Shown: piece by piece, positions 1-9,076 of the stretch | Layout of the letters: each line of letters starts with the position of its first letter | How positions within the stretch are numbered: the stretch's first letter is position 1 | Source: Palsa-506 sp963707065 | GTDB lineage: Bacteria; Actinomycetota; Actinomycetes; Streptosporangiales; Streptosporangiaceae | NCBI GenBank assembly: GCA_963707065.1 | Contig: CAVPPJ010000010.1 | Location: 53,255-117,254 of the forward strand | Length of the DNA: 64,000 bases | Direction of reading: 5' to 3' | Notes under the pieces: model-generated | Told to the model about the DNA's origin: nothing | Database searches by the model: none | The model's input: the letters and a program-made list of their open reading frames with translations, nothing else | Program-made: the position numbers and the translations under genes

Positions 1-18
1 GCGGGAGGGGAACACGGC

Positions 19-1053
19 GTGGCCGTCCAGAAGATCATCATTGACTGCGATCCGGGCATTGACGACGCCCTGGCGATTGTCTTCGCGCATGGCGACCCCG
101 GCCTTGAGCTCTGCGGTATCACCACCGTGGCCGGCAACGTCGGTCTCGACCGGACGACAGCCAACGCGCTGCGGGTGCGGGACTTCATCGGCATGCCGGA
201 CGTGCCCGTCACGCCGGGTCACGCGGGCCCGCTGCTGCGGCCGGTCCTCGACGCGCGCCATGTGCACGGTGACTCCGGGCTGGCCGGGGCGAGGCTTCCC
301 GAACCGGCGTCCGCGGCCGCGGACGGGCACGCGGTGGACTACCTGATCGAGACGATCAGCGCCGCACCCGGCGAGATCACGCTCATCGCGATGGGGCCGC
401 TCACCAACATCGCGCTCGCAGTGCGCCGCGAGCCGCTGCTGACCGAGCGGGTCAGGGACTTCGTGATCATGGGCGGCTCGGCTGGCCGCGGCAATGTCAC
501 GCCGGCTGCGGAGTTCAACATCGGAGCTGATCCGGAGGCCGCGGCGATCGTGTTCGGCGCGGGCTGGACGGTAACCATGGTCGGGCTTGACGTGACGCTG
601 CAGGCCCGGGCCACGGTCGCGGTGCGCGAGCGGATGCGCGGCCTCGGCCGGCTCGCCCGCGACCTGCTGCTGCCCAGCCTGGCCGGCTACCTCAGCGGCG
701 ACGTCGCCGGACCGGCGCTGCCGGACGGGCAGGCAACGCCGGACGGGCAGGCGCTGCCGGACGAGCACGCAATGCCGGACGAGCGCGAGTGGCCGGACGG
801 CCCGGGCGGCCCGGCCGTGCATGACGTTTGTGCCGTGGCGCGGGTCGCCAGGCCGGGACTCTTCAGCTGCATGCCCGCGCTGGTGCAGGTGGAGACGGCC
901 GGGCGGCTGACCGCCGGGATGACCGTCACTGATTTCGCGGCTGCGCCAGCCGCATGCAACGCGCAGGTCGCGATGGGGATCGATGTTCCGGGCTTCTGGG
1001 ACCTGGTGCTCGACGGCTACGCGCGGGCCGCCGCCGGAATGCCGGCACTATGA
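19..1053 (+). CDS. Inosine/uridine-preferring nucleoside hydrolase family protein
   Basis: Predicted to hydrolyse the N-glycosidic bond of ribonucleosides in the cytosol for purine/pyrimidine salvage. The N-terminal motif DCDPGIDDALA (residues 9-19) is the calcium- and ribose-binding signature of the family, and the MGPLTNIAL and EFNIGADPEAA segments also fit. At 344 aa the length is slightly above the usual 310-330 aa. The excess is a run of about 30 residues (roughly 233-262) built from a PDGQA/PDEHA-like repeat. A GTG start at 19 follows GGGAGGGG. The stop overlaps the next ATG, so the two genes are probably translationally coupled. Substrate specificity cannot be read from sequence. Confidence 0.88.
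   Translation: MAVQKIIIDCDPGIDDALAIVFAHGDPGLELCGITTVAGNVGLDRTTANALRVRDFIGMPDVPVTPGHAGPLLRPVLDARHVHGDSGLAGARLPEPASAAADGHAVDYLIETISAAPGEITLIAMGPLTNIALAVRREPLLTERVRDFVIMGGSAGRGNVTPAAEFNIGADPEAAAIVFGAGWTVTMVGLDVTLQARATVAVRERMRGLGRLARDLLLPSLAGYLSGDVAGPALPDGQATPDGQALPDEHAMPDEREWPDGPGGPAVHDVCAVARVARPGLFSCMPALVQVETAGRLTAGMTVTDFAAAPAACNAQVAMGIDVPGFWDLVLDGYARAAAGMPAL
718..800 (+). repeat. 18-bp tandem repeat inside the nucleoside hydrolase gene
   Basis: About four and a half copies of an 18-bp unit of the type CTGCCGGACGGGCAGGCA start at 718, 736, 754, 772 and 790. They encode the repeated hexapeptide (L/T/M)PD(G/E)xx. The unit length keeps the frame, so copy-number change would not break the gene. 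Confidence 0.85.
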
Positions 1054-1775
1054 CGAAGCCGCGGCGCGCGGCGGCGGCAGCCCGGGCCGCGAGCGCGGGT
1101 GCCTTGTCGCCGACCGAGCGGACCCGGCACCGGCGGCTGCGCGAGCAGGGCAGGACCGAGCGCGCCGAGCTCTACGCGGTGCTGCGGGCCGGCTTCATCG
1201 CCCATCTCGGGGTGATCGTCGACGGCGCGCCGATGGTAGTGCCGACCGTCTACGGATTCGACGACCATCAGCTGTACGTGCACGGCTCGGTGGCCAGCCA
1301 GAGCCTGGCCGCCGGCGATGCGCTGGCGTGCGTCACGGTGACGCTGGTCGACGGCCTGGTACTGGCCAGGTCGGTTTTCGAGCATGCCGTCAACTACCGC
1401 AGCGCCATGGTCTACGCGCCGCCGCGGACCGTCGCCGAGCCGGCGGAGAAGCTGGCCGGCCTGCGCTGCGTATCCGAGCACCTGGCCCCCGGCCAGTGGG
1501 ACTACGCCCGGCAGCCGAGCCGCAAGGAACTCGCCGCCACCCGGCTGCTCGCGCTGTCCCTGGACGAGGCTTCCGTCAAGATCCGCACCGGTCCGCCCGA
1601 CGACGGCGACAGCCCGGACGCGGCACTCGGCTTGTGGGCAGGGGAGCTTCCGCTCCGCGCGCGCTGGCAGGAACTGGTGCCCGACCCGGCCGCGGGCATC
1701 CCGGTCGCGCCGCCCGCGCACCTGCGCGCCATGGTGGGCCGCATCGCCGGGCCGGTGCCGCCGGAGCGCGGATAA
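1050..1775 (+). CDS. Pyridoxamine 5'-phosphate oxidase-like flavin-binding protein
   Basis: A 241-aa split-beta-barrel protein of the Pyridox_ox_2 type, predicted to bind FMN or F420 and act as a cytosolic oxidoreductase. The central part (residues about 45-150: YAVLRAGFIAHLGV, PTVYGFDD, LYVHGSVAS, VNYRSAMVYA) matches the PNPOx-like fold, with HGS and NYRSA as likely flavin-contact segments. An ATG at 1050 overlaps the preceding TGA and is preferred over longer in-frame starts inside the nucleoside hydrolase. The exact substrate is unknown, and true pyridoxamine phosphate oxidase activity is unlikely. Confidence 0.82.
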   Translation: MTKPRRAAAAARAASAGALSPTERTRHRRLREQGRTERAELYAVLRAGFIAHLGVIVDGAPMVVPTVYGFDDHQLYVHGSVASQSLAAGDALACVTVTLVDGLVLARSVFEHAVNYRSAMVYAPPRTVAEPAEKLAGLRCVSEHLAPGQWDYARQPSRKELAATRLLALSLDEASVKIRTGPPDDGDSPDAALGLWAGELPLRARWQELVPDPAAGIPVAPPAHLRAMVGRIAGPVPPERG

Positions 1776-1784
1776 AATCTGCCT

Positions 1785-2258
1785 ATGACCATCCCGGCCG
1801 ACTGCTATATCTGTGCCCGCGATGCGGTGCTGGACACGCTGCCGCCGAGAGAGCGGATCGCCAGCGATGCGCTATGGCGGGTAGCGCACGCATTCGACGC
1901 GGCGCTGCCCGGGTGGCTCCTGCTGATGCCGCGCCGGCACGTGACGTCCATCGCCGAGCTGACCGATTCGGAGGCGCTGGCCCTGGGTGCGTGGCAGGTG
2001 GGACTGTCCCGTGCCCTGCACGAGGTGACGGGCTGCGAGAAGACCTACGTGGCGCAGTTCGCCGAGGCCGAGGGCTTCTCCCACGTTCACTTTCACATCA
2101 TGCCGCGGCCCGCTGGCCTGGCCCGTGAGCTGCGTGGCCGCCGGGTTTTCCGGCTGCTGGGCGCGGCCGGCCGCGAGCGGGTGACCGACGAGCAGATGGA
2201 CGAGATCGCCTACGCGCTGGCCGCCCTGCTCGGCCAGCGGGCCGGCAGCATGCCCTGA
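1785..2258 (+). CDS. HIT family protein
   Basis: A 157-aa histidine-triad protein. The triad HVHFHIMP lies near residues 104-111 and would carry the nucleophilic histidine that attacks the alpha-phosphate of nucleotide conjugates (AMP-lysine, Ap4A or similar). An N-terminal CYIC pair (residues 7-10) could bind zinc, as in several bacterial HIT proteins. It starts 9 bases after the PNPOx-like gene and probably shares its transcript. It converges on accD, with only 13 bases between the stop codons. The physiological nucleotide substrate cannot be told. Confidence 0.88.
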   Translation: MTIPADCYICARDAVLDTLPPRERIASDALWRVAHAFDAALPGWLLLMPRRHVTSIAELTDSEALALGAWQVGLSRALHEVTGCEKTYVAQFAEAEGFSHVHFHIMPRPAGLARELRGRRVFRLLGAAGRERVTDEQMDEIAYALAALLGQRAGSMP

Positions 2259-2271
2259 CCGGCCGGGCAGC

Positions 2272-3759
2272 TCAGAGCGGGATGTTGCCGTGCCTGCCGC
2301 GGGCCGGCGGCACCGCCGCGATGGCGCGGGCGATCGCCTGACGCGTCTTGGCCGGCTCGATGATCTCATCGACCACGCCAAGCTCGACGGCCCGGTGCAG
2401 GCCGCCGGCCTCGCGCTGATGCTCGGCCGCCAACTCCGCCTCGGCCTCGTGCCGGCGGTCGGCCGGCACCTCGGCGAGAGTGCGCCGGTGCAGGATGCGG
2501 ACGGCGGCCACGGCGCCCATCACCGCGATCTCCGCGCCGGGCCAGGCGAACACCCTGGTCGCGCCGAGCGAGCGGGAGTTCATGGCGATATAGGCGCCGC
2601 CGTAGGACTTGCGGGTGACCAGGGTGACCCGCGGGACCGTCGCCTCGGCGAACGCGTGCAGCAGCTTGGCGCCGCGGCGAACGACACCATCCCACTCCTG
2701 CCCGACGCCGGGCAGGTAGCCGGGCACGTCCACGATGACCACCAGCGGCACGCCGAACGCGTCGCACATCCGCACGAACCTGGCTGCCTTCTCCGCCGAT
2801 GTCGCGTCCAGGCAGCCGCCCAGCCGGAGCGGGTTGTTCGCGACGACGCCGACCGTGCGGCCGGCCAGCCGGCCCAGGGTGGTGACGACATTCGGCGCCC
2901 AGCGCGGGTGCAGCTCGATGCCGGGATCGTCGAGCAGGCCGCTGATGAGCGGATGCACGTCGTAGGCGCGCCGCGGCGACTCGGGCAGCAGCGCGCCCAG
3001 GTCGGCGTCGTCCACCAGGTCGTCCTCGCCGGGGCCGGGCATCGTGCCCTGGTTGCCGAGCAGCAGCGCAAGCTGGCGCGCGGTGCTGAGCGCTTCCGCG
3101 TCGGTGGCGGTGACCAGGTGCACGACGCCGGACCGGCGGCTGTGCGGCTCAGGGCCGCCGAGCCGCTCCATGTCCACGTCCTCGCCGGTCACGCTGCGCA
3201 CGACATCGGGCCCGGTGACGAAAATCCGGCCCTTGTCCGAGAGGATCACCAGGTCGGTGAGCGCCGGCCCGTAAGCCGCGCCGCCGGCCGCCGCGCCGAG
3301 GACCACGGAGATCTGCGGCACGACGCCGGACGCGCGGGTCATCGCGGCAAAGACGGTGCCCACCGCGTGCAGGCTCTCCACGCCCTCGCGCAGCCGGGCG
3401 CCGCCGGAATGCCACAGGCCGATGACCGGCGCGCCGATCTCGATAGCGTGGTCATAGGCGGTCACGACCGCGGCGCAGCCGTCGGCGCCCATGGCACCGC
3501 CCTGGATCCGCGGATCGCTGGCGAATGCCACGGCGGGCATGCCGTCGATCGCGCCGACACCGGCCAGCACGCCGCTGGCGTCCGCCGGCGTGAGCAGCAC
3601 CAGTGACCCGGAGTCGAACAGCGCCTCCAGCCTGACCTCGGGATCACGGGGGCCGCCGCTGGTCCGCACCACCCCGGCTGATGCGGTCCCGCGCTCGGCC
3701 GCGGGAGCGGGAGCGGGCGCTGGCGGGGCGACGGGAATCCGGTTATCGACGACGGTCAC
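2272..3759 (-). CDS. accD: Acyl-CoA carboxylase carboxyltransferase (beta) subunit
   Basis: A 495-aa carboxyltransferase subunit of an acetyl-/propionyl-CoA carboxylase. It moves carboxylate from biotin to acyl-CoA and so supplies malonyl-CoA to the adjacent fatty-acid synthase. Both crotonase-like halves are visible (SGGARLREGVESLHAVG; GAAAGGAAYGPALTDL; then KAARFVRMCDAFGVPLV, VPGYLPG and SYGGAYIAMNSRSLGA). A GTG start at 3759 has a perfect AAGGAG six bases upstream, and a longer in-frame extension was rejected. It is the last gene of the fab cluster, the position of accD6 in mycobacteria. A biotinylated alpha subunit must be encoded elsewhere. Confidence 0.92.
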   Translation of the reverse strand: MTVVDNRIPVAPPAPAPAPAAERGTASAGVVRTSGGPRDPEVRLEALFDSGSLVLLTPADASGVLAGVGAIDGMPAVAFASDPRIQGGAMGADGCAAVVTAYDHAIEIGAPVIGLWHSGGARLREGVESLHAVGTVFAAMTRASGVVPQISVVLGAAAGGAAYGPALTDLVILSDKGRIFVTGPDVVRSVTGEDVDMERLGGPEPHSRRSGVVHLVTATDAEALSTARQLALLLGNQGTMPGPGEDDLVDDADLGALLPESPRRAYDVHPLISGLLDDPGIELHPRWAPNVVTTLGRLAGRTVGVVANNPLRLGGCLDATSAEKAARFVRMCDAFGVPLVVIVDVPGYLPGVGQEWDGVVRRGAKLLHAFAEATVPRVTLVTRKSYGGAYIAMNSRSLGATRVFAWPGAEIAVMGAVAAVRILHRRTLAEVPADRRHEAEAELAAEHQREAGGLHRAVELGVVDEIIEPAKTRQAIARAIAAVPPARGRHGNIPL

Positions 3760-3793
3760 GTCAGTCTCCTTGCGTACGGCGGGCAAGCTCGGC

Positions 3794-5041
<1,248 letters not shown>

Positions 5042-5122
5042 TATGTTCTCGCTCCTCAGTCTCGTCACGCGGCGCCGTTGCTGGCGATTCCGGGGCGGCG
5101 CCGCGCCGCGGTGCTTCCCCGG

Positions 5123-5377
5123 TCAGGCGGACACTTCGGCGCGCCGGACGTAGTCGACGACGTCCTGGACCGTCTTGAGGTCCTTCAGCTGGTCGTCAGG
5201 GATCTCCACGCCGAACTTGTCCTGCGCCGCCACGGCGATCTCGACCATCGACAGCGAGTCGATGTCCAGGTCGTCAACGAATGTCTTCTCGGGGGTGACC
5301 TGGTCGGCGGGGACGCCTGCGACCTCGTCGATGATCTCGCCGAGGCCTGCCAGGATTTCCTGCTCCGTCATGGACAT
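5123..5377 (-). CDS. acpP: Acyl carrier protein
   Basis: An 84-aa acidic acyl carrier protein. The phosphopantetheine-attachment serine lies in DLDIDSLSMVEI (about residue 41). It carries acyl intermediates between FabD, FabH, FabF and the reductases. The first of two close ATGs is used because AAGGAG lies 11 bases upstream. The 117-base space to fabH and the 81-base space to fabF are the widest in the cluster and could allow separate control of this abundant protein, but no clear promoter is visible. Confidence 0.95.
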   Translation of the reverse strand: MSMTEQEILAGLGEIIDEVAGVPADQVTPEKTFVDDLDIDSLSMVEIAVAAQDKFGVEIPDDQLKDLKTVQDVVDYVRRAEVSA

Positions 5378-5494
5378 GTGCCCGTTTTCTCCTTTGTGTC
5401 GGTTCTCTTCTTACTTAGCGGTCGGCCCCTGGCCATCGGCTCCGGGGCACTTGGTGGTAGCAGCCGGGTGAGTACCCGCCGGGTCCGTGCGTAC

Positions 5495-6523
5495 TCAGGG
5501 CAGGATGATCACCTGCGCCGCGTAGCAGATGCCCGCGCCGAAGCCGATCAGCAGGGCCGGTGCCCCGGAGCCGACCTCGCCGCGCTCGATCATCCGGGAC
5601 AGCGCCAGCGGGATCGACGCGGACGAGGTGTTGCCCGCGGTCACGATGTCGTCGGCCACGATGGCCTGCGGGGCGCCGAGCTTGCGCGCGATCGCCTCGA
5701 TGATCCGCAGGTTGGCCTGGTGCGGGACGAACGCGGCCAGCTCGCCCGGCTCGACGCCGGCCTGCTCGCAGGCTTTCCTGGCGACCGGGTGCAGCGCGGT
5801 AGTGGCCCACCGGAAGACCGCCTGGCCCTCCTGGAAGATCAGCGAGTTCCGGTCCTTGATGCAGATCTTGTCGGCCATGTCCCCGTCACTGCCCCAGACA
5901 ACCGGGCCGATGCCTGGCCCTTCCGCCGCATCGGTGACCGGGCCGACGATGGCGGCGCCCGCCCCGTCGGCGAAGATGATGGCCGTGGACCGGTCGGTCC
6001 AGTCCACCCACTGGGACAGCTTCTCGGCGCCGATCACCAGCACGTGCGTGGCGGTCCCGGCGCGCACGGCGTCGCTGGCGTTGGCCAGCGCGTAGCAGAA
6101 GCCCGCGCAGGCGGCGTTGAGGTCATAGGCGCCAGGGGCCACGATGCCGAGCCTGCGGGCCACCGTGGCGGCGGTATTGGGGATCTGCACCTCGGGCGTG
6201 CAGGTCGCGACGATCACCAGGTCAATGTCGGCGGGGGACAGCCCGCTGCCGGCCAGCGCCTTGCCGCCGGCCGCCACCGCCATGTCGGCCACCGTCTCGT
6301 CCGGTGCCGCGATCCGCCGGCTGGCGATGCCGACCCGGCTGCGGATCCACTCGTCGTTGGTGTCCATGGTGGCCGCGAGCTCGTCGTTGGTGACGACCCT
6401 GGCCGGCTGGTATCCGCCGAATGCCAGGATCCGCGCGCCCGGTGAGCCCTCGGGAAGTCGCATTCGGGTGCTGCCTTTCGGTGCCTGGCCGGCGGGCTGC
6501 CCCGCCGGGGTGTCGGTGCTCAT
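5495..6523 (-). CDS. fabH: Beta-ketoacyl-ACP synthase III
   Basis: A KAS III enzyme of 342 aa that starts fatty-acid synthesis by condensing an acyl-CoA primer with malonyl-ACP. The Cys-His-Asn triad is visible: AACAGFCYAL, FVPHQANLRI and TAGNTSSASIP. WIRSRVGI near the N-terminus is typical. It starts with an ATG overlapping the fabD stop (ATGA), indicating translational coupling. An extra N-terminal tail of about 28 residues (rich in G, P, A and Q) precedes the thiolase fold. Primer preference, straight or branched, cannot be told. Confidence 0.95.
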   Translation of the reverse strand: MSTDTPAGQPAGQAPKGSTRMRLPEGSPGARILAFGGYQPARVVTNDELAATMDTNDEWIRSRVGIASRRIAAPDETVADMAVAAGGKALAGSGLSPADIDLVIVATCTPEVQIPNTAATVARRLGIVAPGAYDLNAACAGFCYALANASDAVRAGTATHVLVIGAEKLSQWVDWTDRSTAIIFADGAGAAIVGPVTDAAEGPGIGPVVWGSDGDMADKICIKDRNSLIFQEGQAVFRWATTALHPVARKACEQAGVEPGELAAFVPHQANLRIIEAIARKLGAPQAIVADDIVTAGNTSSASIPLALSRMIERGEVGSGAPALLIGFGAGICYAAQVIILP

Positions 6524-7707
6524 TCAGTGCCCGCTGGCTGCAGCCGGACGAGTGGCTGGCCGGCGCTGACCGGGTCGCCGTCCTCGACCAGCCACTCGAT
6601 GATCGTGGCCGGGAAAGGCGGCGTCACCAGGTGGCTGCTGCCGCGCATCTCCACGTGCCCGAGCTCAGCGCCGCTGCTGATCTCGGCGCCCGGGCCGCCG
6701 CCCGTGCCGCAGGCACGGAACGTCCCGGCCAGCGGGGCGACCAGCAGCCGCCACTCGGGCGCGTGGCTGTCCGCATCGGACTGGCGGTGCTCGGCGATCA
6801 GGCCGCGCGCGGCCTGCAGGTCATCAGGGGTCTTCAGGGCGACGAGCTGCACCCCGGGCAGCGCCCGCCTGGCCAGCCCGGTGAGCGTGCCGGCCGGCGG
6901 CAGCTCGATCAGGGCGCCGACGCCCAGGCTGGTCATCGACTTCATGCACAGATCCCAGCGGACCGGGGCGCTGACCTGGTTGATGATCCGCTCCATCCAG
7001 TCCGCGCCGGTGCGCACCACGCTGCCGTCGCGGTTCGACAGCAGCGCCAGCTGCGGGTCGCTGACCGTCATCGCCGACCCGGCCGCCCGCAGTGCGTCCA
7101 CGGCCGGCGCCATGTGCCGGGTGTGAAAGGCCCCGGCCACCGACAGCGGGCGCAGTTTCGCCCGGGCCGGCGGATCCGCGGCGAACGCCGCGAGCTCGGC
7201 AGTGGTCCCGGCGGCGACGATCTGGCCGGCCGAGTTGATGTTCGCCGCGGTCAGGCCGTGCTTCTCGATGGCGGCGAGCACATCGGGCTCTTCGCCGCCG
7301 AGCACCGCCGTCATGCCGGTCGCCTCGGCCGCGGCGGCGCGGCCCATCGCCTGGCCGCGTACCCGGACCAGCCGCATCGCGTCGTCAGGGCTGAGCACGC
7401 CGGCAATGGCGCCGGCGGCCAGCTCGCCGACGCTGTGGCCGGCCGCACCACCGGCCAGCCGGCTGGCGTGGTCGAGGCCGCCGAACAGCTCAGCGGCCGC
7501 GGCGACGGCAGCCGCGACGAGCAGCGGCTGCGCGACGGCGGTATCCCTGATCTCCTCGGCGCTCGCGGTGGTCCCGCACCGGATCAGGTCGCATCCCGCC
7601 AGGTCAGACCAGGCAGCGAGGCGGTCGGCGAAGCCGGGCAGCGCCAGCCACGCGGAGAGGAAGCCAGGGGCCTGGGCACCCTGGCCGGGCGCGGCGATCA
7701 GCAGCAT
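6520..7707 (-). CDS. fabD: Malonyl-CoA:ACP transacylase with C-terminal biotinyl/lipoyl-like domain
   Basis: Transfers malonyl from CoA to ACP. The N-terminal APGQGAQ, the nucleophile segment AAGHSVGELAAG and the histidine in GAFHTRHM are all present. Residues up to about 300 form a normal FabD. The remaining ~90 residues are extra and resemble a biotinyl/lipoyl domain (VAPLAGTF, GAELGHVEM, TIIEWLVEDGDPVSAGQPL), but the usual modified lysine of EAMK/DK motifs is not there. The ATG at 7707 gives the family N-terminus. A GTG five codons earlier is also possible, because ribosome-binding sequence is weak at both. First gene of the fab operon after fasR. Confidence 0.9.
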   Translation of the reverse strand: MLLIAAPGQGAQAPGFLSAWLALPGFADRLAAWSDLAGCDLIRCGTTASAEEIRDTAVAQPLLVAAAVAAAAELFGGLDHASRLAGGAAGHSVGELAAGAIAGVLSPDDAMRLVRVRGQAMGRAAAAEATGMTAVLGGEEPDVLAAIEKHGLTAANINSAGQIVAAGTTAELAAFAADPPARAKLRPLSVAGAFHTRHMAPAVDALRAAGSAMTVSDPQLALLSNRDGSVVRTGADWMERIINQVSAPVRWDLCMKSMTSLGVGALIELPPAGTLTGLARRALPGVQLVALKTPDDLQAARGLIAEHRQSDADSHAPEWRLLVAPLAGTFRACGTGGGPGAEISSGAELGHVEMRGSSHLVTPPFPATIIEWLVEDGDPVSAGQPLVRLQPAGTE

Positions 7708-7803
7708 CCCCCAAGCTTGCACTGTAGAAGTCCGCCATACGAATGCCGAAGCATACGAACTTTTCCCACGTCCATGTGTGTGAAGTCTACAAGCTACGGT
7801 TCC
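7708..7803 (-). promoter_or_regulatory. fasR-fabD spacer with CATACGAA direct repeat
   Basis: This 96-base region lies between fasR and fabD and is more AT-rich than its surroundings. It contains CATACGAA twice, at 7736-7743 and 7752-7759, 16 bases apart (about one and a half helix turns). A regulator-binding site for the fab operon is plausible by position. FasR binding is inference only. Confidence 0.4.
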
Positions 7804-9009
7804 TTATGCGAGACGGCCGAGTACGACCGCGACCCACATGGCGAACGCGTCCCGGCCGTTGCCGGGAGACAGGCCGGTCAGCTCACCGGCCCGGCGCAGC
7901 CGGTATCGGACGGTGTTGGGGTGCACGAACAGCAGCCTCGCGGTCGCCTCCAGGGAGCTGCCCTGCTCCAGGTAAGTCGTGACGGTATCGAGCAGCGCGG
8001 GGCCGCCGGCCAGCAGCGGCTGGTAGACGCCGGCGATGAGCTCCGCGCGCGCTGATGGGTCCCCGTCGAGTGCCCGCTCGGGCAGCAGGTCCGCTGCGTC
8101 CACCGGCCGCGGCGCCTCCGGCCAGGCCGCCGCCGCCCGCAGCCCGGCCAGTGCCGCTCCGGCGGACACGACGGCCGACTGCAGGTCAGCCACCGGCGGC
8201 CCCACCACCACCGGACCCGGGCCGAACCGGCCCGCCAGGTGACTGGCGGCCGCCAGCGGCTCGTCGGTGCCGCCGAGCACCACGACCAGCCGGTGGCCGT
8301 GCACCCCGGCGAGCAGGTCGAGCCGGGAACGCCGGGCGATGATGCGGAGCTCATCGATCAGCCCCTCCGGCTCGCTGCCGTCGGCGTTGCCCGCGATGAC
8401 GGACACCGGGCTCAGCGACCAGTTCAGCGCGGACGCCCAGGACTGCAGGCCCTCATCCACCTCGCCGCGGACCAGCGAGTCCACCACCAGCGCCTCCAGC
8501 CGGGCGTCCCAGGCGCCGCGCGCCTCCGCCGTCCGCGCGTAAACCTGCGCGGCGGCGAAGGCGATCTCCCGGGTATAGCGGAGTACCGCCTCGCGCAGCT
8601 CAGCCTCGCCGCCGGGTGCCGCAAGCTGGTCAACCTGCGCCTCGACCACGTCGATGATGACCCGCATCATCTCTACCGCCTGCTGCAGGCTGACCGCCCT
8701 GGCCAGCTCGCGCGGCGCCGTGCCGAACACCTCGCCGGCCACCGCCGGGCGGCCCCGCTCCGGGTGCTTGACCCAGTCCACGAAGGCCGCGACGCCTGCC
8801 TGGGCCACCAGCCCGAGCCAGGACCGGTTCTCCGCCGACATCCGGCGGAACCACGGCAGCCGGCGGTCCATGGCCGCCATGGCGGCCGTGCCCAGCGAGC
8901 TCATCGACCCTTCCAGGCGCCGGATGGTCTCCTGGCTGGCATGCCTCCTGGCGGGTTCCCCGGGCGGCTGCGTGCCATCTGCCATTGCTGATTCCGGTTC
9001 GGCCGTCAC
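7804..9009 (-). CDS. fasR: PucR-type transcriptional regulator of fatty-acid synthesis (FasR-like)
   Basis: A 401-aa regulator with a C-terminal PucR helix-turn-helix: LEQGSSLEATARLLFVHPNTVRYRLRRAGELTGL lies in the last 60 residues (given here only as landmark words: LFVHPNTVRYRLRRAGEL). The middle part is a GGDEF-like PucR linker region. In Streptomyces FasR and in mycobacteria Rv2242, the same regulator type sits directly upstream of fabD and activates the fab operon, and the position here is identical. A GTG start at 9009 is used; an ATG eight codons in is an alternative. Confidence 0.85.
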   Translation of the reverse strand: MTAEPESAMADGTQPPGEPARRHASQETIRRLEGSMSSLGTAAMAAMDRRLPWFRRMSAENRSWLGLVAQAGVAAFVDWVKHPERGRPAVAGEVFGTAPRELARAVSLQQAVEMMRVIIDVVEAQVDQLAAPGGEAELREAVLRYTREIAFAAAQVYARTAEARGAWDARLEALVVDSLVRGEVDEGLQSWASALNWSLSPVSVIAGNADGSEPEGLIDELRIIARRSRLDLLAGVHGHRLVVVLGGTDEPLAAASHLAGRFGPGPVVVGPPVADLQSAVVSAGAALAGLRAAAAWPEAPRPVDAADLLPERALDGDPSARAELIAGVYQPLLAGGPALLDTVTTYLEQGSSLEATARLLFVHPNTVRYRLRRAGELTGLSPGNGRDAFAMWVAVVLGRLA

Positions 9010-9076
9010 GCTGCCAGCCTGCCATGCCGGGGGACCTGCGGTGCGGCGGAGCGCACTGGCCGGCCCGGTGGATGAG

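Noticed and set aside
6421..8055. 544-codon open frame on plus strand over fabD/fabH
   Set aside because: Antisense shadow crossing two real genes and their promoter spacer.
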